Made by a program: the position numbers and the translations under genes
From: JADGHX01 sp035760965
Lineage (GTDB): Bacteria; Pseudomonadota; Gammaproteobacteria; Steroidobacterales; Steroidobacteraceae
Assembly (NCBI GenBank): GCA_035760965.1
Contig: DASTRY010000079.1
Location: 1-64,000, forward strand
Length of the DNA stretch: 64,000 nucleotides
Reading direction: 5' to 3'
Notes under the pieces: generated by a model
Databases searched by the model: none
The model's input: the letters and a program-made list of their open reading frames with translations, nothing else
What the model was told of the DNA's origin: nothing
Shown here: piece by piece, positions 1 to 8,397 of the stretch
How the letters are laid out: each line of letters begins with the position of its first letter
Numbering within the stretch: position 1 is the stretch's first letter

Positions 1-1259
1 CCGATCCGCAAGTCGCGGAGTCCGATCGCATCCTGCGCAAGTGCGTGCATTGCGGCTTCTGCACGGCCACGTGTCCGACGTACCTGCTGACCGGCGATGA
101 GCTCGATGGCCCGCGCGGACGCATCTATCTCGCGAAGGACATGCTCGAGAAGAATCGCGCCGCGGATGCGACGACGGTGAAGCATCTCGACCGCTGTCTC
201 ACGTGCCTCTCGTGCATGACCACCTGCCCATCGGGCGTGCACTACATGCATCTGATCGATCACGCGCGCCAGCACATCGAGCGCACCTATCGGCGACCCT
301 TCGGCGAGCGAGCGTTGCGGGCGCTGCTCGCGTTCGTCCTGCCGCACACGGGTCGGTTTCGATTGGCACTGCGAGCCGCGGCGCTCGCGCGGCCATTCCG
401 CGCGCTGCTGCCTGCGCGGCTGCGCGGATTGATCGATACGGCGCGCACCGCACGTTCGGCGAAACCGGAGGCCGTCGCCCGCTTGCCGCAGAACGCGACG
501 GCGCGCCACTGCCGCGTTGCGCTGCTGCCCGGGTGCGTGCAGCCCGCGCTGCGTCCGCAGATCAACGAGGCGACGGTACGCCTGCTCAATCGGCATGGCG
601 TCGAGGTCGTCGTCGCGAAAGGCACCGGCTGTTGCGGCGCTCTCGTGCACCATCTGGGCCGCGAGCACGAATCGCTCGCGCAAGCCAAAGCGGATATCGA
701 CGCGTGGACACGCGAGATCGAGAGCGGTGGGCTCGACGCGATCATCGTCACCGCGTCGGGCTGCGGCACGATGCTGAAGGACTACGGGTTCCTGTTCCGC
801 AACGATCCGGCGTATGCGGAGAAGGCGGCGCGCGTCGCCTCCCTCGCGCGCGACGTGACGGAAGTGCTCGCCGAGGTGGAATTCGCTCACAACGCTTCGT
901 GCGTACCGGAATCCCTGCGCGTCGCCTACCACTCCGCGTGCTCGCTCCAGCATGGGCAGCGGTTGCACAGTCTTCCGGCCGATCTGCTCCGCAAGGCCGG
1001 CTTCACCGTGCTCGACATTCCCGAGAGCCACATCTGCTGCGGATCCGCCGGAACCTACAGTCTTCTGCAGCCCGAGATGTCCACGCAGTTGCGCGAGCGC
1101 AAGGCACGCAACATCGAGTCGGTCGAGCCCACCGTCATCGCCACCGGCAACATCGGCTGCCTCACGCAGATCGCGCAGGCCACCGCCATCCCCATCGTGC
1201 ACACGGTCGAGCTTCTCGATTGGGCGGCGGGTGGCCCGAAGCCCGCCGGCTTGCGCTGA
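1..1259 (+). CDS. glcF: Glycolate oxidase iron-sulfur subunit GlcF (5' truncated)
   Basis: This is the electron-transferring Fe-S subunit of the GlcDEF glycolate dehydrogenase, which oxidises glycolate to glyoxylate at the cytoplasmic membrane. The reading frame is open from base 3, so the first residues lie outside the window. Two ferredoxin motifs are visible, CVHCGFCTATCP near the start and CLTCLSCMTTCP about 50 residues later. Two CCG-type cysteine-rich domains follow, marked by GTGCCGAL and ICCGSAGTY. The family is about 400-410 residues long, so only a handful of residues are missing. glcD and glcE are expected upstream, outside the window. The gene ends three bases before the convergent M20 peptidase stop, with no obvious terminator between them. 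Confidence 0.95.
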   Translation, partial: DPQVAESDRILRKCVHCGFCTATCPTYLLTGDELDGPRGRIYLAKDMLEKNRAADATTVKHLDRCLTCLSCMTTCPSGVHYMHLIDHARQHIERTYRRPFGERALRALLAFVLPHTGRFRLALRAAALARPFRALLPARLRGLIDTARTARSAKPEAVARLPQNATARHCRVALLPGCVQPALRPQINEATVRLLNRHGVEVVVAKGTGCCGALVHHLGREHESLAQAKADIDAWTREIESGGLDAIIVTASGCGTMLKDYGFLFRNDPAYAEKAARVASLARDVTEVLAEVEFAHNASCVPESLRVAYHSACSLQHGQRLHSLPADLLRKAGFTVLDIPESHICCGSAGTYSLLQPEMSTQLRERKARNIESVEPTVIATGNIGCLTQIAQATAIPIVHTVELLDWAAGGPKPAGLR

Positions 1260-1262
1260 ACG

Positions 1263-2684
1263 CTACTTTCCGCCCGCGAGCACCTTCACGAGCTGGTGCT
1301 GATACTCCAGGCCGTCGAAGAACGACTTCACCGCCACGCGCTCATCCTTGCCGTGCGCACGATTGTCGAAGAGCTCGGAGGCGAGGCCGGAGTGTCCGTA
1401 CGTAGGAATGCCCGCGTTGCGCAGGAAGCGTCCATCCGTTGCGCCCGCCGACATGATCGGCAGCAGCGGCGCGGCGGGCCAGAACTTCGTCGCGACTTTG
1501 CGGATCGCGCTGCTCAGCTCCGCAGTGAGCGGCGAGGGATCGCTCAGCGTGTCGAGCGGCTCGGGCTTCACGGCGATCTGGCTATCCGCCAGCACTTTCA
1601 CGAGCGTCTCGCGCACTTGATCCGGCGTCTCGCCGGGCACGATGCGGCAGTTCACCATCGCTCGTGCGAGCTGGGGCAGCGCGTTGTCCGCGTGCCCGCC
1701 TTGGAGCCGCGTGGCGACGCAGGTCGTGCGCAGCTGCGCGTTGTACGCCGGGCGCGTCGCGAGGCGTTCGACCGCCGCCGCATCGGGCGGGGAGGCGAGA
1801 ATGGCCTTCATGTCCAGCGCGTCCTGACCCGTTTGCATCTTGGCGAGCTGCTCGAAGTACGCGCGCGTCGTCTCGTTCAGGTGCACGGGGAAGTCGAACT
1901 TTTCGAGGCGCGCCAGGCCTTCGGCGAGGCGGTAGATCGCGTTGTCCTTCGACGGCTGCGAGCTGTGGCCGCCCGGGTTCGTCACCTCGAGCCAATAGCT
2001 CTGGAACAGCTTCTCGGTGGTCTGCACGCTCACCCACTTCGGCTTGCCGTCCTGGAGCGCGACGCCGCCGCCTTCGTTGAGCGCGTACTCGGCGTCGATC
2101 AGCTCGCGATGGTTCTGGATCAGATCGTTGATGCCGTAGTGGTGGCGGTCCGAGATCTCCTCGTCAGTCGTGAGCGCGAGGATGAGGTCGCGATCCGGAC
2201 GATAGCCTTCCTTCTTCCAGCGGATCATGTTCGCGACGAAGGCCGCCGCCATGAACTTGTCGTCGCCGGTGCCGCGCCCGTAGAAGTAGCCGTCCTGCTC
2301 GACGAGCCGATACGGATCGGTGGTCCAGTCCGAGCGCAGCGCCTCGACGACGTCGATGTGGGCGAGCAGCAGGATGGGCTTCTTCTTACCCGTGCCGTGC
2401 AGGCGCGCCACGAGATTGCCGCGCTTCGGCCCGGTCTGGAAGGTGTGCACGTCGGCATCCGGGAAGCCGCCGGCCTTCAGGCGGGCGGCCATGGCCTGCG
2501 CGGCCGCGTACGTATCGCCGACCGATTGTGATGTGTTGATCTCGACGAGCTCGCGATAGATGTCGCGGGCGAGCTCCTGATCGGGGGTGAGCTTTGCGGG
2601 CTCCGACGCGGCGGCGGCAACGCCGACGAGCGCGCAGAGCGCGGCCGCGGCTGCGTGACGCGCGAATGTAGCAATGTGTGGCAT
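1263..2684 (-). CDS. M20/M25/M40 family zinc metallopeptidase, exported
   Basis: This is a 473-residue metallopeptidase of the M20 dipeptidase/carboxypeptidase group. The start was chosen at the ATG at 2684 because GAGGAGA lies just upstream and a signal peptide follows at once (hydrophobic stretch ending VGVAAAAS-EP). Metal-site motifs of the family are present: LAHIDVVE, then YGRGTGDDK, TTDEEISD with the catalytic/metal Glu pair, and a late GATDGRF/GHSG segment. A dimerisation-type lid domain lies in the middle (NPGGHSSQPSKDNA). The protein probably trims peptides in the periplasm; its substrate cannot be told from sequence. It is monocistronic, convergent with glcF and about 120 bp downstream of the GlxA-type regulator on the same strand. 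Confidence 0.92.
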   Translation of the reverse strand: MPHIATFARHAAAAALCALVGVAAAASEPAKLTPDQELARDIYRELVEINTSQSVGDTYAAAQAMAARLKAGGFPDADVHTFQTGPKRGNLVARLHGTGKKKPILLLAHIDVVEALRSDWTTDPYRLVEQDGYFYGRGTGDDKFMAAAFVANMIRWKKEGYRPDRDLILALTTDEEISDRHHYGINDLIQNHRELIDAEYALNEGGGVALQDGKPKWVSVQTTEKLFQSYWLEVTNPGGHSSQPSKDNAIYRLAEGLARLEKFDFPVHLNETTRAYFEQLAKMQTGQDALDMKAILASPPDAAAVERLATRPAYNAQLRTTCVATRLQGGHADNALPQLARAMVNCRIVPGETPDQVRETLVKVLADSQIAVKPEPLDTLSDPSPLTAELSSAIRKVATKFWPAAPLLPIMSAGATDGRFLRNAGIPTYGHSGLASELFDNRAHGKDERVAVKSFFDGLEYQHQLVKVLAGGK

Positions 2685-2804
2685 GGGGACTTCTCCTCGG
2701 ACTCGAGCTTCGCGAGCGTAACCGAGGCGGGCCGCCGGCGCGCGGCGAGTGAGATCGCCGGAACGCACGGCGCGACGAAAGTCGGGCTCGCGCCGTGCCG
2801 AGCG

Positions 2805-3746
2805 CTACAGCCGGCTCGGCGGCACGTTTTCCCAGCGCCGCCAGACTCGTCGCAGCTGATGCGCCGAGCTGAATCCGGCGAGCTGGGCGACGCGCTCGAT
2901 CGACCGCTCGCCCTGCGTGAGCATCTCGCGCGCGAGGCCGACGCGCATGCGCTGCACGTAGTCGATCGGCGAGCACTGTGCGTGCACGGCGAAGAGGCGC
3001 GCGAGATTTCGCTGGCTCGTGTGCGCGATCTCCGCCAGGCGACTCGCCGGCCAGCTTGCCGCCGGATTGCGGCTCACCGCGTCCTGTACCCGATGGACGA
3101 CGGGATGGATGTGATTCCGGTGCATCACCCACGGTGATAGCGCAGGGTCCGCCCCCGAGCGCCGCATGTAGACGACGAGCTCGCGGGCGACGAGCGCCGC
3201 TGTCCGATGCCCGAGCTGCTGGCCGATGACGTGCAGCGCGAGATCGATGCCGGCCGTCACGCCCGCGCTCGTCAGCACGCGTCCATGCTCGACGAAGATG
3301 CGATTCGCATGCACGCGCGCGCTGGGCGCCACGCGCTTCAGCTCCTCGATGTGCGCGTGATGCGTCGTGCACTCGAGGTTTGCCAGCACGCCGGCGTGAC
3401 CGGCGACGACGCTGCCCGCGCACACGCACATCAAGGTGACCGACTCATCGGCGAGTGTCTCGCGCAGCCAGCTCGCAAGCTGCGCGATCGCCGAGCTCTC
3501 GAGGTCGAGCGTCCGCCCCACGACGCCCGTTAACACGATGATCGAGCCGGCCGCCACCTTGCGAGGCAGCGGCCGGATGCCTGCGAGCTGCAACCCGACG
3601 CCCGATTCGATCGTGCGCGAGGTGCCGACGAAGCTCAGCGCATAGCTGCCGGGCACCTGCTGATTCGCGATGCGGAACGCCTCCGCGGGCCCGGCGACGT
3701 CGAGCAACACGGTATCCGGCAGCAGCGCGAACAGCACCTCTCTCAT
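2805..3746 (-). CDS. GlxA-family transcriptional regulator (DJ-1/PfpI + AraC HTH)
   Basis: The N-terminal ~170 residues form a DJ-1/PfpI-like domain with the nucleophile-elbow sequence MCVCAGS. The C-terminal ~100 residues are an AraC-type DNA-binding domain (SPIDYVQRMRVGLAREML ... ERVAQLAGFSSAHQLRR), so this should be a ligand-responsive cytosolic activator. The ATG at 3746 is preferred; a TTG at 3764 in the same frame would overlap the upstream cysteine hydrolase by a few bases. The hydrolase gene ends 10 bp upstream, so the two are probably one operon and the regulator may control amide/nitrogen-compound metabolism. The effector is unknown. Confidence 0.88.
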   Translation of the reverse strand: MREVLFALLPDTVLLDVAGPAEAFRIANQQVPGSYALSFVGTSRTIESGVGLQLAGIRPLPRKVAAGSIIVLTGVVGRTLDLESSAIAQLASWLRETLADESVTLMCVCAGSVVAGHAGVLANLECTTHHAHIEELKRVAPSARVHANRIFVEHGRVLTSAGVTAGIDLALHVIGQQLGHRTAALVARELVVYMRRSGADPALSPWVMHRNHIHPVVHRVQDAVSRNPAASWPASRLAEIAHTSQRNLARLFAVHAQCSPIDYVQRMRVGLAREMLTQGERSIERVAQLAGFSSAHQLRRVWRRWENVPPSRL

Positions 3747-3756
3747 ACGCGTCGAC

Positions 3757-4305
3757 TCATGCAAAAACGTCCGCCGTGTTCACGACCTTTGCGAAGCGCG
3801 CGTCGAGCACGAGCGCGGTGCGCTCCATGATATCGCTCACCGTGTAGGCACGGCCGGATTTCGCCACCATCGGGAAGGTGTGTGTGGCATCCAGCGCGTA
3901 GGTGACCTGGAATCCCGAATCGGAGGCGTGCCGCGTCGTGGTCTCGCAGCACTGCTCGGTGCGGATGCCCGTGACGATGACGTGCTCGATGCCGTGATCG
4001 CGAAGCCAGGTCTCGAGAGTCTTGCCGCTCGCATTGCGCCCGAAGAGGGCCGAGTGAACTTCCTTGTAGAACACCTCCGTGGGCTCGATGCGCAGCGAGG
4101 TAAGCGTCTTCACATAGCCTGACGCCAGCGAGAAAACGCCGGTGGGCTCGACGTGGAACACCTGCAGGACGGGAATGCCGCGCGCCTGCGCTTCGTCGAT
4201 GAGCTGCTGCACGTGCGCGACGAAGGCATCGACGCCGTCTGCGCGCCAGTAGGGGCGCTGCTCGAAGGACTGCTGGACATCGACGACGATCAGAGCGGAT
4301 TTCAT
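3757..4305 (-). CDS. Isochorismatase-family cysteine hydrolase
   Basis: This 182-residue cytosolic hydrolase has the family triad: Asp in ALIVVDVQQ near the N terminus, a central Lys (FYKEVHSALFG), and Cys in GIRTEQCCETTTRHA preceded by the usual cis-peptide region VIVTGI. The family hydrolyses amides and ureido compounds such as nicotinamide, carbamoylsarcosine or biuret; the substrate here cannot be assigned. The ATG at 4305 was chosen because GGAGA sits seven bases upstream and the family N-terminal motif follows directly. Further upstream the frame is arginine-rich and unlike the family. It is followed closely by the GlxA-type regulator gene. Confidence 0.88.
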   Translation of the reverse strand: MKSALIVVDVQQSFEQRPYWRADGVDAFVAHVQQLIDEAQARGIPVLQVFHVEPTGVFSLASGYVKTLTSLRIEPTEVFYKEVHSALFGRNASGKTLETWLRDHGIEHVIVTGIRTEQCCETTTRHASDSGFQVTYALDATHTFPMVAKSGRAYTVSDIMERTALVLDARFAKVVNTADVFA

Positions 4306-4831
4306 TGGAAAGTCTCCGGTGCTGCGAATGGCGCGCATCTTCGACCTCCACCCGCGCATCGACAAGCGCGGTTCGCGACGACGAGCGGTCAAAAACGGAC
4401 ATTCGCCTGGGCGACGCCTGCGCCGCGCGTGAGGTGGGTTTCGCGATCCGGACGGGCACGACGACATCGGCCCGTCCGCGGCCGAGCTCGGGTGAGTGCG
4501 CGCCCGGGTTGGTTGGTGCTCGGGGCAGTGGCTGCGAGTCAGTGGGTGCGGGCCGGCGGGCGCTCGGGTCAGGTCGCGCTCGGGTGAGTGCGTGCTGCCG
4601 CGTCAGTGCACGCGGGTCGCAGCCCAGCCATGGCGCGTGCGTGCCGGTTCAATGCGTGCTGTCGGGTGAGTGCACATCGGCTGAGTGCAAGCCGGGTCAG
4701 GTCGCGGCCCAGCCATCGCGCCCGCCGGTATCGGCGCGAGCGCCGTCCCTCCGGGCAAGCGGGCCGACTAGGCAAGATCACGTCTCTCACCGAGAATGCC
4801 GCGCCTTCCGGGTGAGGATGAGCGAGAGAAC
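4306..4831. other. Intergenic region with degenerate short repeats
   Basis: No convincing gene lies in these ~525 bases. The first ~75 bases should hold the promoter of the leftward hydrolase gene. From about 4480 to 4730 the sequence is made of diverged short repeats: variants of CGGGTGAGTGC recur at 4487, 4579 and 4661, CGGGTCAGGTCGCG occurs identically at 4565 and 4693, and a near-identical GCAGCCCAGCCAT-type block occurs around 4619 and 4704. The last bases carry the start region of the dehydrogenase gene at 4832. Confidence 0.6.
4485..4725. repeat. Degenerate GGGTGAGTGC / GGGTCAGGTCGCG repeats
   Basis: A block of imperfect direct repeats. CTCGGGTGAGTGCG is at 4487-4500 and again at 4579-4592, with a variant at 4661-4674. 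CGGGTCAGGTCGCG is at 4565-4578 and 4693-4706, 128 bases apart. GTCGCAGCCCAGCCATGGCG at 4616 is mirrored by a two-mismatch copy at 4701. Spacing is irregular and no unit is conserved enough to be a CRISPR repeat. Confidence 0.6.
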
Positions 4832-5899
4832 ATGAGCGAGGAGCTACGGGTCGCGCTGATCGGCTACGGTCTCGGTGGCCGCGCGTTCCATGCGCCGCTC
4901 ATCGCCGTGACGCAGGGGCTGCGTCTCGCCACCATTGTCACATCGAATCCCGAACGCAAAGCCGCCGCGGCGCGCGACTTTCCGCAGGCCCGGATCGTCG
5001 ATTCCGCAGATGCCTTGTGGGCGCATCCGCAAGAACACGATTTGGTCGTGATCACCACGCCCAATCGCTTTCACGTCCCGCTGGCGCGCGCAGCGATCGC
5101 GGCGCGAATTCCCGTCGTCGTCGACAAGCCGATGGCGGCGACCGCGCAGGAAGCGCGCGCGCTCGTCGCGGAAGCGAGGAGTGCCGGCGTGCCGCTCACC
5201 GCGTATCACAATCGACGCTGGGACGGAGAGCTGCTCACCGTGCAGCGGCTGATCGCGAACGGCGATCTCGGCGACGTGGTGCGCTTCGAGTCGCGGCTCG
5301 ATCGGTGGCGCCCAGAGCCGGCGCTCGAGGTATGGCGGGAGCGCGGTGCGCCCGAGGAAGCCGGCGGTCTGCTGTACGATCTCGGCCCGCATCTCATCGA
5401 TCAGGCGCGCCTGCTGTTCGGCAGAGTGACGCACATCTACGCAGAGCTCGATCGCCGCCGCCGCGGCGTGGCCGTTCCCGACGACGTGTTCATCGCCCTG
5501 CGCCACGCAACCGGCGTTCACTCGCATCTCTGGACGAGCGCCGTGGCCGCGCAAGCCGGGCCGCGCATGCGGGTGATGGGCACGCGCGCCGCGTACACGA
5601 AGCAACACGCGGACGTTCAGGAGGCGGTGCTGCGCGCGGGCGGTCGCGCCGACGCGCCGGGATTCGGCGAAGACCCCGAATCGAATTGGGGCCTGTTGGG
5701 TGTGGGCGCGGACGCCCGGCCGCTCAAGACGGAGCGAGGCAACTACCGCCGCTTCTACGAGCTGACGGTTCCGTGGCTACGCGATGGCGCGCCCCCGCCC
5801 GTGGACCCGCTGGACGCGATCGCCGTGCTCAACATCATCCAGGCCGCACAGCGATCGGTCGCGGAAGCGAAGGTCGTCTCGCTCAGCTTGCACCCCTGA
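4832..5899 (+). CDS. Gfo/Idh/MocA family NAD(P)-dependent oxidoreductase
   Basis: This 355-residue cytosolic oxidoreductase starts at MSEELRVALIGYGLGG, where the Rossmann glycine motif begins at residue 8. The family EKP-type signature appears as VVDKPMAAT near residue 100, and a C-terminal Gfo/Idh domain follows (AYHNRRWDGELLTVQRLI; YDLGPHLIDQA). Members oxidise or reduce sugars, inositols and similar polyols; the substrate is not predictable. A start further upstream would add an Arg-rich stretch unlike the family, so ATG 4832 was chosen. It converges on the yqhA-like gene with a 14-base gap. Confidence 0.92.
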   Translation: MSEELRVALIGYGLGGRAFHAPLIAVTQGLRLATIVTSNPERKAAAARDFPQARIVDSADALWAHPQEHDLVVITTPNRFHVPLARAAIAARIPVVVDKPMAATAQEARALVAEARSAGVPLTAYHNRRWDGELLTVQRLIANGDLGDVVRFESRLDRWRPEPALEVWRERGAPEEAGGLLYDLGPHLIDQARLLFGRVTHIYAELDRRRRGVAVPDDVFIALRHATGVHSHLWTSAVAAQAGPRMRVMGTRAAYTKQHADVQEAVLRAGGRADAPGFGEDPESNWGLLGVGADARPLKTERGNYRRFYELTVPWLRDGAPPPVDPLDAIAVLNIIQAAQRSVAEAKVVSLSLHP

Positions 5900-5913
5900 G
5901 CCGCGCGAGCGGC

Positions 5914-6432
5914 TCACGCCGTCGGGCTGTGCTCGCGGTGGGACGCGAACGACATGCGGTCGAGCACTCCGAGCAGCACCGCCGAGGTGACGAAGGTCAG
6001 GTGGAGCAGGATGTACCACATGATCTTGTCGTTCGGCGTATCCATCGCCTTCATGAAAATGCGCAGCAGATGGATCGACGAGATCGCGACGATGGAGGCC
6101 GCCACTTTCAGTTTCAACGTGCCCGAATCGAGCTTGCCGAGCCAGTTGAGCGCATCCTTCTCGTTGCCGGCATCGATGCGCGAGACGAAGTTTTCGTAGC
6201 CGGAGAACATCACCATGACGATGAGGCTGCCGACGAGCGACAGATCGATCATCCCCAGCACGACGAGCACGAGGTCCGGCTCGGGAATGGTCACGATCAT
6301 CGCGACGGCGTGAAACGCTTCCTGGAAGAATTTCACGGCCAGGACCACGAGGCCGAGCGCGAGACCGAGATAGAGCGGGGCGAGCAGCCAGCGGCAGGCA
6401 AACAGGAGTCGTTCGATGAAGCGTTCGAGCAT
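5914..6432 (-). CDS. yqhA: YqhA/UPF0114 family inner-membrane protein
   Basis: This 172-residue protein has three or four hydrophobic segments (about residues 13-35, 53-73, 106-126 and 137-157) and matches the YqhA/UPF0114 pattern: the N-terminal LERFIERLLFACRWLLAPLY, then DLVLVVLGMIDLSLVGSLIVMV and SGYENFVSRI. The family has no established biochemical role. It is transcribed away from the SRPBCC gene, sharing a ~120-bp divergent promoter region with it. Confidence 0.92.
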   Translation of the reverse strand: MLERFIERLLFACRWLLAPLYLGLALGLVVLAVKFFQEAFHAVAMIVTIPEPDLVLVVLGMIDLSLVGSLIVMVMFSGYENFVSRIDAGNEKDALNWLGKLDSGTLKLKVAASIVAISSIHLLRIFMKAMDTPNDKIMWYILLHLTFVTSAVLLGVLDRMSFASHREHSPTA

Positions 6433-6551
6433 GGAGGTTCGCGGCGACAGAAATCCGAAAGCGCGGCGATTCTAGCGGTGTCCGTTCGCGTCTGCTTGAC
6501 GGGCGCGGCCGCGCCGGAGTATTTCCCGCTCCCGCCAAGCATGAGCGACGC

Positions 6552-7532
6552 ATGAGCCCCCTGACGCACGAATTCACCGCAACCCTGCGCGCGCCGCGCG
6601 ACCGCGTGTTCCGCGCTCTCACCGACGAAACGGAGCTGCGCCGCTGGTTCGCCGAGCACGCGCACATCGAGCCGCGCGCGGGCGGGGACTATCGCTTCTG
6701 GGGGATCCACACGTATGGCGCACCCTCGCGTGCGGACGCGACGCAGAGGGTGCTCCGGCTCGAAGCGCCGAACCTGCTCGCGTTCTCGTGGACCCTCGAA
6801 GAGCGCGAGAGCGAGGTGACGTTGGAGCTCGGCGCGGCGGCCGACAGTGCGCCTTCTGATGCGCAGGCGGCCGATTCGTCCGCCACCGATGCGTCCACGA
6901 CCCATGCGTCCGCGACCGATGCGTCCGCGACCGATGCGTCCGCTGCCGATGCGTCCGCTACCGTGCTGAAGGGCCGGCACCACTTTCCGGTCGCGCCCGA
7001 TGTGCCGCGACCGCTCGATCTCCTCGACGACCTTTGGCGCCTGGCGCTCGCGAACCTGCGCGCGCACCTCGAGGGGGCACCGGTGTTTCTGCAGGATTTC
7101 TCCGCTCCGGCGGCTCGGCTGCGCCACACCGTGCTCATCGAGCGGCCGCGCGACCGCGTCTTCCAGGCGTTGCTCGATCCGGCCGTGCTCGATCCGTGGC
7201 TCGGGGCGCAATCGGTGGTCGAGCCGCACGTCGGCGGCCGCTACAGCTACGGGTGGAAGTACGACGTGCGCGGGCAGCAGGTGAGCGGCGGGCCGACGAA
7301 GATTCTCGAGCTGGTGGAGGACACGAAGCTCGTGACGGATTGGCCGAACTGGCGCGGCGATCCGCAGCTGCCAGCGCAGCGGGTCACGTGGCTGTTCGAG
7401 TCGGTGGGCGAGAAGACGCGCGTCACGCTGATCCACGAGCCGTTCGAGCGCGTCGTGGACGTCAGCGATTATCCGCACGGCTGGGCGGATTTTCTCTCTG
7501 CTTTGAAGTTGCGGCTCGAAGCAGCGTCATGA
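6552..7532 (+). CDS. Tandem SRPBCC (AHSA1-like) protein with repeat insertion
   Basis: The 326-residue protein contains two START/SRPBCC ligand-binding folds of the AHSA1/CalC type. The first spans residues 1-175 (FTATLRAPRDRVFRALTD ... RRWFAEH) and the second 180-326 (HTVLIERPRDRVFQALLD ... ESVGEKTRVTLIHEPFE). The two halves begin with clearly similar sequence, which suggests an internal duplication. The first domain is interrupted at residues 103-137 by a low-complexity Asp-Ala-Ser-Ala-Thr repeat encoded by 15-bp tandem units. No enzyme activity can be assigned. Its TGA overlaps the ATG of the YjdF-like gene, so the two are translationally coupled. Confidence 0.85.
   Translation: MSPLTHEFTATLRAPRDRVFRALTDETELRRWFAEHAHIEPRAGGDYRFWGIHTYGAPSRADATQRVLRLEAPNLLAFSWTLEERESEVTLELGAAADSAPSDAQAADSSATDASTTHASATDASATDASAADASATVLKGRHHFPVAPDVPRPLDLLDDLWRLALANLRAHLEGAPVFLQDFSAPAARLRHTVLIERPRDRVFQALLDPAVLDPWLGAQSVVEPHVGGRYSYGWKYDVRGQQVSGGPTKILELVEDTKLVTDWPNWRGDPQLPAQRVTWLFESVGEKTRVTLIHEPFERVVDVSDYPHGWADFLSALKLRLEAAS
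6858..6962 (+). repeat. In-frame 15-bp tandem repeat inside the SRPBCC gene
   Basis: Six units of 15 bp run from 6873 to 6962 with the core GATGCGTCCGC(G/T)ACC, preceded by one diverged unit at 6858. They encode DAQAA, DSSAT, DASTT, HASAT, DASAT, DASAA and DASAT. The unit length is a multiple of three, so copy-number change would preserve the frame. Confidence 0.9.
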
Positions 7533-8254
7533 CGGCTCGCAAGGTCTACTTCACGGCATTCATCACGGGCATCGCCGTGCTGTGGGCGGCACTCGCCATC
7601 GCGCCATACGATCGCTCTGACTGGCTGCTCGAAAACGTGCTGCTGTTCGTCGGCGCGGCCGTGCTGGTGGCGACACGCCGCTTGCTGCCGCTTTCGGGCG
7701 TGTCGTACACGATGATCCTCGTGTTCCTGTGTCTGCACATCATCGGTGCGCACTACACGTATGCACAGGTGCCGTACGACTCCGCGTTTCGCTCGCTCAC
7801 GGGGCACTCGTTCAACGACCTGGTCGGCTGGAAACGGAACAACTACGACCGCGTCGTCCACTTCAGTTACGGCTTGCTGCTCGTGTACCCCATCCGGGAG
7901 CTGTTCCTGCGAGTGGCGAACGTGCGCGGCTTCTGGGGCTATTTCCTGCCGCTCGACCTGACGATGTCCACGTCGATGCTGTATGAGCTGATCGAGTGGC
8001 TATCGGCTCTGTGGTTCGGCGGCAATCTCGGTACGGCGTTCCTCGGCTCCCAGGGCGACGAGTGGGACGCACAGAAGGACATGGCGCTCGCCTCGCTCGG
8101 TGCCTTGATCACCATGGTCGTTACCGCGCTGATCAACGTGAAGTATCAGCGCGACTTCGCGCGCGAGTGGGTGGAGAGCCTGCGCATCAAGAGCAATCGG
8201 CCGCTCGGCGAAGAGGCGCTCGCGCGGATGCGGGCCGGTGAGGCGAAGTACTGA
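7529..8254 (+). CDS. DUF2238/YjdF-like integral membrane protein
   Basis: A 241-residue protein starting at ATG 7529, which overlaps the preceding stop codon (ATGA). It has about six hydrophobic helices and the conserved DUF2238 loops: VPYDSAFRSLTGHSFNDL, YDRVVHFSYGLLLVYPIREL, STSMLYELIEWLSALWFGG and GSQGDEWDAQKDMALASLGA. The many conserved Asp, His and Glu residues in these loops suggest an enzymatic or metal-binding site in the membrane, but no function is established for the family. Coupling to the SRPBCC gene suggests they act together. Confidence 0.88.
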   Translation: MTARKVYFTAFITGIAVLWAALAIAPYDRSDWLLENVLLFVGAAVLVATRRLLPLSGVSYTMILVFLCLHIIGAHYTYAQVPYDSAFRSLTGHSFNDLVGWKRNNYDRVVHFSYGLLLVYPIRELFLRVANVRGFWGYFLPLDLTMSTSMLYELIEWLSALWFGGNLGTAFLGSQGDEWDAQKDMALASLGALITMVVTALINVKYQRDFAREWVESLRIKSNRPLGEEALARMRAGEAKY

Positions 8255-8290
8255 AGCCTGCGCGCCGGCGCGCAGGCGAGCGCCGCAAAC

Positions 8291-8394
8291 GTCTTGGTGG
8301 AAGCACTGAATCCGGCATGCCGCGCATGCGAGTGCGACGAGCGTCTCCCTAGAAGCACTGGATCTGGCGCGCCGCGCATCCTGGCGCGACGAAT
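8291..8394. repeat. Imperfect 52-bp tandem duplication
   Basis: Copy one is 8291-8342 and copy two is 8343-8394, both starting GTCT and sharing GAAGCACTG and CCGCGCAT blocks; about 38 of 52 positions agree by eye. The pair fills the gap between the converging YjdF-like and MazG-like genes. Confidence 0.75.
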
Positions 8395-8397
8395 GTC

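Noticed and set aside
4485..4725. CRISPR array
   Set aside because: Repeats are short, diverged and unevenly spaced, with no constant spacer length and no cas genes.
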